Shown here: one piece after another, positions 52,342 through 59,611 of the stretch | Layout of the letters: every line of letters starts with the position of its first letter | Numbering within the stretch: the first letter of the stretch is position 1 | Assembly (NCBI GenBank): GCA_949284685.1 | Contig: CASDWE010000002.1 | Location: forward strand, 512,476-576,475 | DNA: 64,000 bases | Direction: 5' to 3' | From: an uncultured bacterium | Lineage (GTDB): Bacteria > Bacillota_I > Bacilli_A > RFN20 > CAG-826 | Notes under the pieces: generated by a model | Told to the model about the DNA's origin: nothing | Databases searched by the model: none | What the model saw: the letters and a program-made list of their open reading frames with translations, nothing else | Program-made: the position numbers and the translations under genes

Positions 52342-55025
52342 TGACGTTTTTACCTCTTTCGTTACTGATTTTAATGGGTATTAGTATGATGCCATCATCT
52401 TTCTTCAATTCTAATAATTTAGATAGGCTTGCGGAAACTTCTTCTATTAGCGAAGCGACGCTTTTGTTTGATTATGAAGTTGATGGCGATAAAAGATTTT
52501 ATAATTATTGCCCAAGTATTTTCGAAGAAAATGGCGTTCGCTATATTTATTATTGTACGAACAAAGAAGCCGGCAATGTTACCGATTATATAGGTTATCG
52601 TGAAGGCACATTTGACGGAAAGAAGTGGGTTTATTCCGACTTGCAAATTGTCTTATCTCCCGAAAGCGGCATGTGGGATCAAAGACACGTTTGTGATCCG
52701 AGCGTTATAAAAGGTCAATTTACTTATAATGGACAAACATATAACTATTTAATGAACTATCTCGCTTCAAGCCAAGACGATTCTATGGGCAATGGAACCG
52801 GTTTTGCAGTGGCGACTTCTCCAAGTGGTCCGTGGATTAAATGCTACGATATCAATCCGTTTATTCCTTTTAATTCAGCGACAGATGTTTGGGGAAACGG
52901 TCAAACTTCTATGATAAATTTAGATGGATTAGGGCACGTTTTGTATTTTTATTCATATGGCGGCAAAGATGGGACGTATGAAATAGTTAGAGAATATGAT
53001 TTGTCCAATTTAAATGATGCTAAATTGATTAGAAGCACCAAATTATCATTAAACGGATTAATTAGTGGTGACATAACGATTAATGATGCAGAATTTGTGC
53101 TAGATAAAGAAAATGAAAAATTATTGATGGTGAAGGCGAAACATCCATATGTCGATGATGATTTAACACCAACATTTATTTCTTCTTCGTTGATTTTGTA
53201 TATGCTAGATTTAAGCGGCGGTGAAAATTTAATTGATAAAATTTTTAGCGCCGATAGTTCTACTAAATGGGAATATATCGGAGAAATTGATAGTTCGATA
53301 TCCGGTTTTCCTCGTAATCATAATCCTGGATTAGTAACCGATGCATTTGGATTTATTTTAACGGATAAAAAACTTGATGTAATATTTTCTACAAGTATTA
53401 CGAACGATGATTTTTGGACTTATTTATCCACTTATCGTCTATATCAAACATCTATTCCATTATCTTATGGTAAATTTTCAATGAACCGATTGAATAGCGG
53501 AGCAAAAATTGCTTTGAAGCAATCGACAAATGTCGATGATCTTTCAACTATTCGTGTGAACTTAAGCAGCAATTCAATCACTAGTGGAGAAGGACTATAT
53601 TTTCGATTTCGAAATTACACGACCATCGATACTCCGATTGACATGCTATTTGAAAATAGTAGTGGTTATAAAGTTAAGCCAACTCCAAATGCAGAAATAG
53701 TTACCTATGATATTAATGGCGACAATAAAAAGACCATTAGTTTTCGTGAATTTGGTAATTATTTAATGCTTCCGGCAATGTTTGATGGATATATTTATAT
53801 TCCTTTTTCATCACTAACGAGTCAAGAAGAAGGCGAAAGAGATTTGTCTTCAATTAAATATATATATCTAACCATTTCTAATTATTACGATTATTTTGCT
53901 AGTTTTTCCCTTGGAGATATTTTTTCTAATCACCTTACCAATGTTGATGTTTCATCTTTATCAATGATGAATTTTAATTCAACATTTTTAGTTACTAGCA
54001 ATTCAAAGCTAGTAGAAATACACCGTCTTCCGACTACTGATTTTGATCCAGCTGGACACGATTTATTAGGAGGAATTAGAATGACGATGAATCGGGACGA
54101 AAATGTTGATCGTCCTGCCCAATGGATTTTAAAAAGCAGCAACGCTGATTTAGCGGGTGAAGGCCTTTATTTTCGCCTAAAAAACAATCATTTTAATCCA
54201 TATTATTTAATATTTTATCTTCTAGATCAAACCAATCATCGAATGGCATTAGCCCTCAATGCACCAATATTCTATTACGATTGTAATGCGACTTTATTAT
54301 ACGAAGGACAAGCGCGTGAATTTGGTTCATATTTTTATGTTCCCGGAAGTTTTGATGGTTTTATCTATATTCCTTATTCATCATTAACAAATGACGCGAC
54401 TTGGAGCACTAACACGTATATGCACTATGATAAAATAGCGCATATTTATTTAGGTGCCTCATCGATGTATGACTATTTGCTCGATATAACTTTTGGTGAC
54501 GTTTTTACGACGAATTCGTTTTTGTATGATGGAAGTGAGTCGCGTTATGACGATTTTGCGTTACATGCAGAAAAGGTTTGGGAAGCCGATTATGTTAATA
54601 TTGAATACGCTGAAGGATATAAAAGCGAAGCAACATGTTATGGCGAAGACTTTTTGAGTGATACATATCCTTGTTATGAAAAAGCATCAATCGTTTGGAA
54701 TGATTATAAAATGAAATTTAATAATTTAAGCGAAAGCGCTAAAAACGAGTTGATAAGTACGAGTTATGCTGGGAAATCATACGATGAATGCACAATTATT
54801 GAACAATGTGTTTGGCGTTACGATTTAGCGGTAAAAAATCAAGGTTTAGAAGATTTTATGAATAGAAACATTTCTTTGTTATCGGCGAATAGTGTTGCCT
54901 TGAACGAGTTTAATAATTATCTTGATTTTATCATTTTTGGCGCGATATTGTTGATTTCATGCATATCTTGTTCGGTTTATTTATATAGTAGAGGAAAGGA
55001 AAAAGAAAAAAATGAAGAAAATTAA
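52341..55025 (+). CDS. Modular surface protein 3: propeller fused to two modules and anchor
   Basis: An 894-residue chimera. A short hydrophobic N-terminus (~1-21) is followed by a GH43-like propeller (~40-375; NYCPS at 55-59, CDPSVIKG at 118-125, GNGQTSMINLD later). Two of the unknown modules come next (~378-560 with MLPAMFDGYIYIPFSSL; ~565-755 with YVPGSFDGFIYIPYSSL), then the helical block (~770-850, DTYPCYEKASIVWNDYK) shared with protein 1, and a membrane helix (~863-883). The fusion directly links the modules to a sugar-active fold. It overlaps the next gene by 14 bp. Confidence 0.75.
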   Translation: MTFLPLSLLILMGISMMPSSFFNSNNLDRLAETSSISEATLLFDYEVDGDKRFYNYCPSIFEENGVRYIYYCTNKEAGNVTDYIGYREGTFDGKKWVYSDLQIVLSPESGMWDQRHVCDPSVIKGQFTYNGQTYNYLMNYLASSQDDSMGNGTGFAVATSPSGPWIKCYDINPFIPFNSATDVWGNGQTSMINLDGLGHVLYFYSYGGKDGTYEIVREYDLSNLNDAKLIRSTKLSLNGLISGDITINDAEFVLDKENEKLLMVKAKHPYVDDDLTPTFISSSLILYMLDLSGGENLIDKIFSADSSTKWEYIGEIDSSISGFPRNHNPGLVTDAFGFILTDKKLDVIFSTSITNDDFWTYLSTYRLYQTSIPLSYGKFSMNRLNSGAKIALKQSTNVDDLSTIRVNLSSNSITSGEGLYFRFRNYTTIDTPIDMLFENSSGYKVKPTPNAEIVTYDINGDNKKTISFREFGNYLMLPAMFDGYIYIPFSSLTSQEEGERDLSSIKYIYLTISNYYDYFASFSLGDIFSNHLTNVDVSSLSMMNFNSTFLVTSNSKLVEIHRLPTTDFDPAGHDLLGGIRMTMNRDENVDRPAQWILKSSNADLAGEGLYFRLKNNHFNPYYLIFYLLDQTNHRMALALNAPIFYYDCNATLLYEGQAREFGSYFYVPGSFDGFIYIPYSSLTNDATWSTNTYMHYDKIAHIYLGASSMYDYLLDITFGDVFTTNSFLYDGSESRYDDFALHAEKVWEADYVNIEYAEGYKSEATCYGEDFLSDTYPCYEKASIVWNDYKMKFNNLSESAKNELISTSYAGKSYDECTIIEQCVWRYDLAVKNQGLEDFMNRNISLLSANSVALNEFNNYLDFIIFGAILLISCISCSVYLYSRGKEKEKNEEN

Positions 55026-56142
55026 TAAAGGGTTTTGTTTTGTGACGGTTATTTTGTGTCTAACTTCTTGTTTGCCCGTGGAAGTAAAGCCGTATTATGC
55101 GCCAACTGATCAAGTGATGAAATGGTTTGATCATGGGACATTTGGCGAATCAAGATTTTATAATTACTGCCCTTCTACCTTTATTGAGGATGGTAAGCGC
55201 TATGTTTATTATTGCACCAATCGCGATGAAGGAAATATTACAGATTACGTAGGGTTTAGAAGCGCTCAATATAGCGAAGATACTGGATGGAATTGGTCAG
55301 ACATGGAAATAGTTTTAGGACCAACCGAGGGAACATTTGACCAAAGGCATACATGCGATCCTAGTGTGACCAAAGGTAAATTTATTTATAATGATGAAAC
55401 ATATAATTATTTGATGGCATATTTAGGCTCGATTCAAAGTGATAATAACGGAAATGAAATAGGCATAGCGGTTTCAAAAACTCCAGAAGGGCCGTGGATT
55501 AAATGCGATGAAATCAATCCGTTAATTCCCTATGACCGCGAAAACGCTATTTGGGGAACCGGTCAAGCATCGCTTGTTAATATTGATGGTGAAGGCGATA
55601 TTTTAATGTTTTATTCAGTAGGTAATAAGGACGGAACTTATGAAGAAGTTCGAGAATATGATCTCTCTAATTTAAATGAGCCTGTTTTGCTTCAGCACGC
55701 AAAGGTGCCTACCAATGGTTTGAAAAGCGGCGATACTTTAATCTGCGACGCCGATGTTTGTTATGATGTTGCCAACAAAAAGATGCTTTTGGTAAAGGGA
55801 AAAATACCATATTCACCAGACGGTAATTCGCCGGCTTTTATTGCTGATAAACTTGTAGTTTATTATATGGATTTAAGCAATTCTAGCAAACCGACAGATG
55901 AACTTTTTAAAGGCAATAATGCTAGCAATTGGCGGCTTCTTGGCGAAATAGGTTACGAACAAACAGGTTTTATGCGAAATCATAATGCCGGTTTATTGAC
56001 AGATCCGTACGGTCATTTGCTTGAAAATACAGATTTTATTGAAGTTGCGTTGACGCGTAGCGATATCGCTAATAATGAATGGAACTGGCTTTCCACTTAT
56101 CGAATATATAGTCTTTCGTTGCCATTAACATACATGGATTAA
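55012..56142 (+). CDS. GH43-like five-bladed propeller lipoprotein
   Basis: A 376-residue lipoprotein (LTSC, Cys20). It is closely similar to the propeller of the preceding gene: RFYNYCPSTF (~48-57), QRHTCDPSVTKGKF (~111-124), GTGQASLVNIDG (~182-193) and MRNHNAGLLTDPYG. In GH43 enzymes blade I usually carries Asp-Pro; here the equivalent position reads Cys-Pro, while CDPSV keeps an Asp. Catalysis is therefore uncertain. It is probably a membrane-tethered glycan-active or glycan-binding partner of the ABC importer. Confidence 0.72.
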   Translation: MKKINKGFCFVTVILCLTSCLPVEVKPYYAPTDQVMKWFDHGTFGESRFYNYCPSTFIEDGKRYVYYCTNRDEGNITDYVGFRSAQYSEDTGWNWSDMEIVLGPTEGTFDQRHTCDPSVTKGKFIYNDETYNYLMAYLGSIQSDNNGNEIGIAVSKTPEGPWIKCDEINPLIPYDRENAIWGTGQASLVNIDGEGDILMFYSVGNKDGTYEEVREYDLSNLNEPVLLQHAKVPTNGLKSGDTLICDADVCYDVANKKMLLVKGKIPYSPDGNSPAFIADKLVVYYMDLSNSSKPTDELFKGNNASNWRLLGEIGYEQTGFMRNHNAGLLTDPYGHLLENTDFIEVALTRSDIANNEWNWLSTYRIYSLSLPLTYMD

Positions 56143-56144
56143 TT

Positions 56145-56861
56145 ATGGGAAAAAGTTTTGAAAAAAGAACAAAATCAAAATGGTATTGGTCGTTGAAAAT
56201 AATGGCTGATTTAGTGATTGTTAATTTTATATTTACGATAATATCGATACTCTCACTCTTTGTTTTATTTTTTCCTGGCATTATTTCTCTTACAACCACA
56301 GTCAATAAAATATTAAATGGCGAATATTATAATCCATTTACTACTTTTTTCGAACAAATTAAAGAGCAATGGTCTTTTATGTGGCGACTTGAAGTTTTGG
56401 GCATGTCAATCATATTAATTTTTGCCTTAGTTGCCTATGGATATTATGCTTACATCGTCAATTTTGGATACGATTGGATAATTTGGTTGGCCATTATTAT
56501 TGTGGCTGTTACCGCGCTAGTGTTTCTTGTCTTATTCTTGCATTTAGTAATTTTCAATGAGTATTTTAAAAATGACACATTTTTTATGATGATTAGAAAG
56601 GCAGGAGTCATTGCTAGGAAAAAAGCGTGGCTCTCCTTTTTGATGATTTTATTTTTACTAGCTTTTGCCGTCATTTTCTTTCTTTTGCCCTTTTTAATTC
56701 CGTTTATTCCCTTTTCAACATTGGCTTTGATAAATTTATCTATTTCGAAAAAAACATATACTCAATTAGCGCTTGAAGAGCAAAAGCGGGAAATTTTAGA
56801 AGGCAACTTGTTTATGCCGGTTGTTTACAAAGATAAGTCCACTAAGCGAAAGGAGGACTAG
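56145..56861 (+). CDS. YesL/DUF624 family membrane protein
   Basis: A 238-residue protein with about five membrane helices and the family segments LVIVNFIFTIISILSLFVLFFPGIISLTT and NGEYYNPFTTFFEQIKEQW. DUF624 (YesL) proteins are encoded with LplB/YtcP-type importers of complex plant or host glycans, for instance in the rhamnogalacturonan cluster of Bacillus. Their role is unknown. The gene follows the propeller lipoprotein by 2 bp and precedes ribokinase by 4 bp, consistent with one operon. Confidence 0.85.
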   Translation: MGKSFEKRTKSKWYWSLKIMADLVIVNFIFTIISILSLFVLFFPGIISLTTTVNKILNGEYYNPFTTFFEQIKEQWSFMWRLEVLGMSIILIFALVAYGYYAYIVNFGYDWIIWLAIIIVAVTALVFLVLFLHLVIFNEYFKNDTFFMMIRKAGVIARKKAWLSFLMILFLLAFAVIFFLLPFLIPFIPFSTLALINLSISKKTYTQLALEEQKREILEGNLFMPVVYKDKSTKRKED

Positions 56862-56865
56862 CGTT

Positions 56866-57759
56866 ATGAAAAAAATTGCAGTTATCGGAAGCATAAATGT
56901 TGATACAACAATATATGTTAGTGCTTTTCCCAAGCCTGGCGAAACGACTACAAGCATTCGTAAAGAAACTGTTGTTGGAGGTAAAGGCTTTAATCAGGCT
57001 GTTGCCATCAAAAAAAGTGGCGTTGATGTGGATTTCTTTTGTACAATTGGTAATGATTATTTTGCTAATTTAGCTATTCAAGCCATTAATAACAATAAAA
57101 TAGCATCGCATATTGATTATAGTGATACACATACGGGTTCGGCCTTTATTACAATTGATAAAACCGGGCAAAATACGATTGTTTTAGATGGTGGTGCTAA
57201 TAATAATTTTCAACCTTCGTTTTTAAATGATGATTCCATTTTAGATAATTACGATATCATTTTGTTAGAGAATGAAATTCCTCAATTGGTCAACGAAAGA
57301 ATAATTGAAAAATACGGGCTAACGAAGACGATTATTTATAATCCTGCACCTAGCCGAAATGTTTCAAAAGAAATATTAAAAAAGATTAAGTATTTAATTA
57401 CAAACGAAATTGAAATTCAAGATATTACGCACACCGATGATTTAACGACTGCTTTTAATGTTGTGAAAGATTTACATATTCCAAATGTAGTGGTTACCTT
57501 AGGCAATAAAGGAGCAATGTATCTTGGCGAAAATCTTTCTCTTTTTGTGCCGACATATCGCGTTGAGGCAATCGATACGGTGGCCGCCGGTGACACGTTT
57601 ATTGGATATTTTGTTTTTGGCTTAGCTAAAGATTTTGAGATAAAAGAATGTTTAAAAATCGCCAATGCTGCCGGAGCAATATCTGTAACGAAGAAAGGCG
57701 CCAGTTCTTCGATACCTACATTAGAAGAAGTAAAAAGTTTTTTAAATAATAATATTTAA
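56866..57759 (+). CDS. rbsK: Ribokinase (PfkB family)
   Basis: Phosphorylates D-ribose to ribose 5-phosphate. It starts IAVIGSINVDTTIYVSAFPKPGET and has the family motifs GGKGFNQAVAIKKSG and the catalytic-site AIDTVAAGDTFIGYFV (normally DTTGAGDTF). The 297 residues are normal. I use ATG 56866, with AAGGAGGA upstream, because the longer reading overlaps DUF624. It probably ends the operon and matches the nucleoside hydrolase as a ribose-handling pair. The A for G in the anion-hole region (VAAGDT for TGAGDT) is common in ribokinases. Confidence 0.88.
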   Translation: MKKIAVIGSINVDTTIYVSAFPKPGETTTSIRKETVVGGKGFNQAVAIKKSGVDVDFFCTIGNDYFANLAIQAINNNKIASHIDYSDTHTGSAFITIDKTGQNTIVLDGGANNNFQPSFLNDDSILDNYDIILLENEIPQLVNERIIEKYGLTKTIIYNPAPSRNVSKEILKKIKYLITNEIEIQDITHTDDLTTAFNVVKDLHIPNVVVTLGNKGAMYLGENLSLFVPTYRVEAIDTVAAGDTFIGYFVFGLAKDFEIKECLKIANAAGAISVTKKGASSSIPTLEEVKSFLNNNI

Positions 57760-57887
57760 TGTTTTTATAGGGCCATTAAAATATCCAATCTTAAAATTAT
57801 TAAGTGGCATATTATTGCGTGTAATGTTTAAAACATCGTTAAAAGGTTTTAGACAGAAAAAATATATTTTTATTTTTGTAATACAAA
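57742..57887 (-). other. Open but unassigned stretch, possible gene remnant
   Basis: The minus strand is open from the capF-like stop back to a TAA inside the end of rbsK, and reads plausible protein-like sequence near 57745-57855 (for example NDVLNITRNNMPLNNFKIGY). There is no start and no recognisable family, so it may be a remnant or chance. Confidence 0.25.
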
Positions 57888-58130
57888 TTAAATTATTTCT
57901 TTGCGAAATGTATCTGCTGTTTTAGGATCATATATTTCGCTAATCCACATAATCGTATGACTTGGTTTATCGCCAATATTCTTAATTTGATGTGTGTATC
58001 CTACTTTGATATCGATGGGGCGTGGATCGTTTTCATCGACAATATCAACTATTGTTTCACCAGTTTGAATGTTTTGCTGAATAATTTCTGACTTCTAATC
58101 GCTATCGCTATGATACAAATAGCATTTATA
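57888..58130 (-). pseudogene. 3' fragment of a CapF-like cupin gene
   Basis: A minus-strand frame ending with TAA at 57888-57890 encodes the end of a cupin domain. It includes VGYTHQIKNIGDKPSHTIMW and EIYDPKTADTFRKEI, which resembles the C-terminal end of capsule-type CapF reductases (GYTH...NVG...MW.NE.FDP..PDT). An in-frame TAG sits at 58095-58097 and nothing before it continues the gene, so only the last ~70-80 residues survive. It lies in a 637-bp region without an intact gene, next to repeat B. Confidence 0.6.
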
Positions 58131-58258
58131 AATAAAGTTTTTTTAAATTTAGGTTAATATATACCTAAGTTTGAAGAATAATGTTTATTATGATAATCAA
58201 AATATTTAATGATAATATCTACATTGATATATGATTTCTTTAGTTAAATAGGTATTTT

Positions 58259-58326
58259 TAAGGGTATCGTTTTTCCAGTAAGGGTATTATTTCGCTAGTA
58301 ATGGTATCGTTTTGTATCAATGCGAT
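58259..58326. repeat. Repeat B: reiterated GGGTATCGTTTCNCTAGTAA-type unit
   Basis: Three tandem units of about 20 bp: GGGTATCGTTTTTCCAGTAA, GGGTATTATTTCGCTAGTAA and TGGTATCGTTTTGTATCAA ending TGCGAT. It matches repeat A (35797-35842), which has one fewer unit, in the same orientation. No gene or transposase adjoins it. Confidence 0.65.
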
Positions 58327-58396
58327 AACACAAAATTAAATAGGTTATTTTATAAATAATCTCTTTTAACAGAATATAAGTTAAAATAAAGTTAAT

Positions 58397-59509
58397 CTAT
58401 TTTTTTAACAGTTTTAAAATATCAATAGTGTTTTTACCAAATATGCCATGGCCGCTGGTGTATTGTGACAGCCAAATTGATTGATATATTAAATTTAATT
58501 CTACAAGAACTATATTTTCATTTTGATCAAGCGTTATATCAAATGATACCATTTTTAACATAGATAATCTTTTTTCATGGATTTCTTTGCATTTCTCAAC
58601 TATTTTTTGGAAATTTGGAATCCAAACATCAGCAAATTTAATATTTGTAACAGGATGATAATAATATTCTTCTCCATCCAAAGTAATTGCTTTTTCTAAT
58701 AGTTTACCTGTTTTTATATCTATACCAATAAATGCACCACCAGAATGAATATTGTCAACATAAGAAGTGCGGTTAATAGCCATCCTTAATAATGGTGCAC
58801 AAACATAAATCTTATTGTTGTTGATATAAGTAATAATTCTAATCGTATTAACTGAATTAGGATTAATATTTTGTAATGTTTGAGAATTTGTGATTAATTC
58901 TTGAATAACAAAATTATTATTATACGTTTTTAAAAAGTCATTTATTTTGAGTTTAGTATTAATTTCAATACCATCAATAATATTTATTTTTCTACATTCT
59001 TTTCCTGAATTACTATCATGCGCGGGTTTTATAAAACATTCGCCAATATTTTTTATTTTGTCATAAAATGTTTCTTCATCAATTAAATATCCTTCATACA
59101 TTAAATTAAATTCATTTGTCTTACTTGCTATAATTTTAGGTGTTTTAATGTCGTTGATTCCAGATAAAATATTTTCAAGCATAGACTTATCCGCTAGTGC
59201 ATATGCTATTGTTTTATTATTTAATTTATATTCCAAGTTTCCAATAAATAAACAATCTGGAAAAATTGTTTCATCAAAAATGTTTGTCACAGAATAAGCA
59301 TATTGATGATAGTAATATGGTACTTTTTTACCATAATTTTTCATATAAAAATCATCTATTTTCTTTTTTTGTTCTTTGGTTAATTCTTTTTTCTTATTTC
59401 CAAGTTTTAATAAATTATTTTTAACTTCTTTTAAATTGTTTTTCTTTTGTCGCTTCTTTGTAATTAAATAATATATTTTTTCAAGAAACTTATTATTAAT
59501 AACAGTCAT
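58397..59509 (-). CDS. Sugar-transfer-associated ATP-grasp protein
   Basis: A 370-residue protein. The C-terminal ~250 residues resemble the ATPgrasp_ST family of polysaccharide loci: IKPAHDSNSGKECRKINI, NPNSVNTIRIITYINN, AFIGIDIKTGKLLEKAI and VSFDITLDQNENIVLVELN (metal and ATP ligands). The N-terminus is Lys-rich. I choose the second Met (59509), 7 bp after GGGTG, over the first at 59524. Members probably attach an amino acid or similar group to a glycan precursor. It is divergent from a membrane glycan-type protein. Confidence 0.75.
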   Translation of the reverse strand: MTVINNKFLEKIYYLITKKRQKKNNLKEVKNNLLKLGNKKKELTKEQKKKIDDFYMKNYGKKVPYYYHQYAYSVTNIFDETIFPDCLFIGNLEYKLNNKTIAYALADKSMLENILSGINDIKTPKIIASKTNEFNLMYEGYLIDEETFYDKIKNIGECFIKPAHDSNSGKECRKINIIDGIEINTKLKINDFLKTYNNNFVIQELITNSQTLQNINPNSVNTIRIITYINNNKIYVCAPLLRMAINRTSYVDNIHSGGAFIGIDIKTGKLLEKAITLDGEEYYYHPVTNIKFADVWIPNFQKIVEKCKEIHEKRLSMLKMVSFDITLDQNENIVLVELNLIYQSIWLSQYTSGHGIFGKNTIDILKLLKK

Positions 59510-59585
59510 TAATTTCACCCACATTTAATGCTACATTAACATATCTTTCTTGTAAAATATTTTTGCTATTAAATTTACATAAAAA

Positions 59586-59594
59586 TGATAAAAT
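59586..59594 (+). promoter_or_regulatory. Extended -10 of the membrane-protein gene
   Basis: TGATAAAAT, an extended -10 variant. The expected start near 59601 leaves about ten bases before ATG 59612 and lies beyond the earlier in-frame ATG at 59585, which decides the start. Confidence 0.55.
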
Positions 59595-59611
59595 ATAGGT
59601 TAGTCAGCCTT

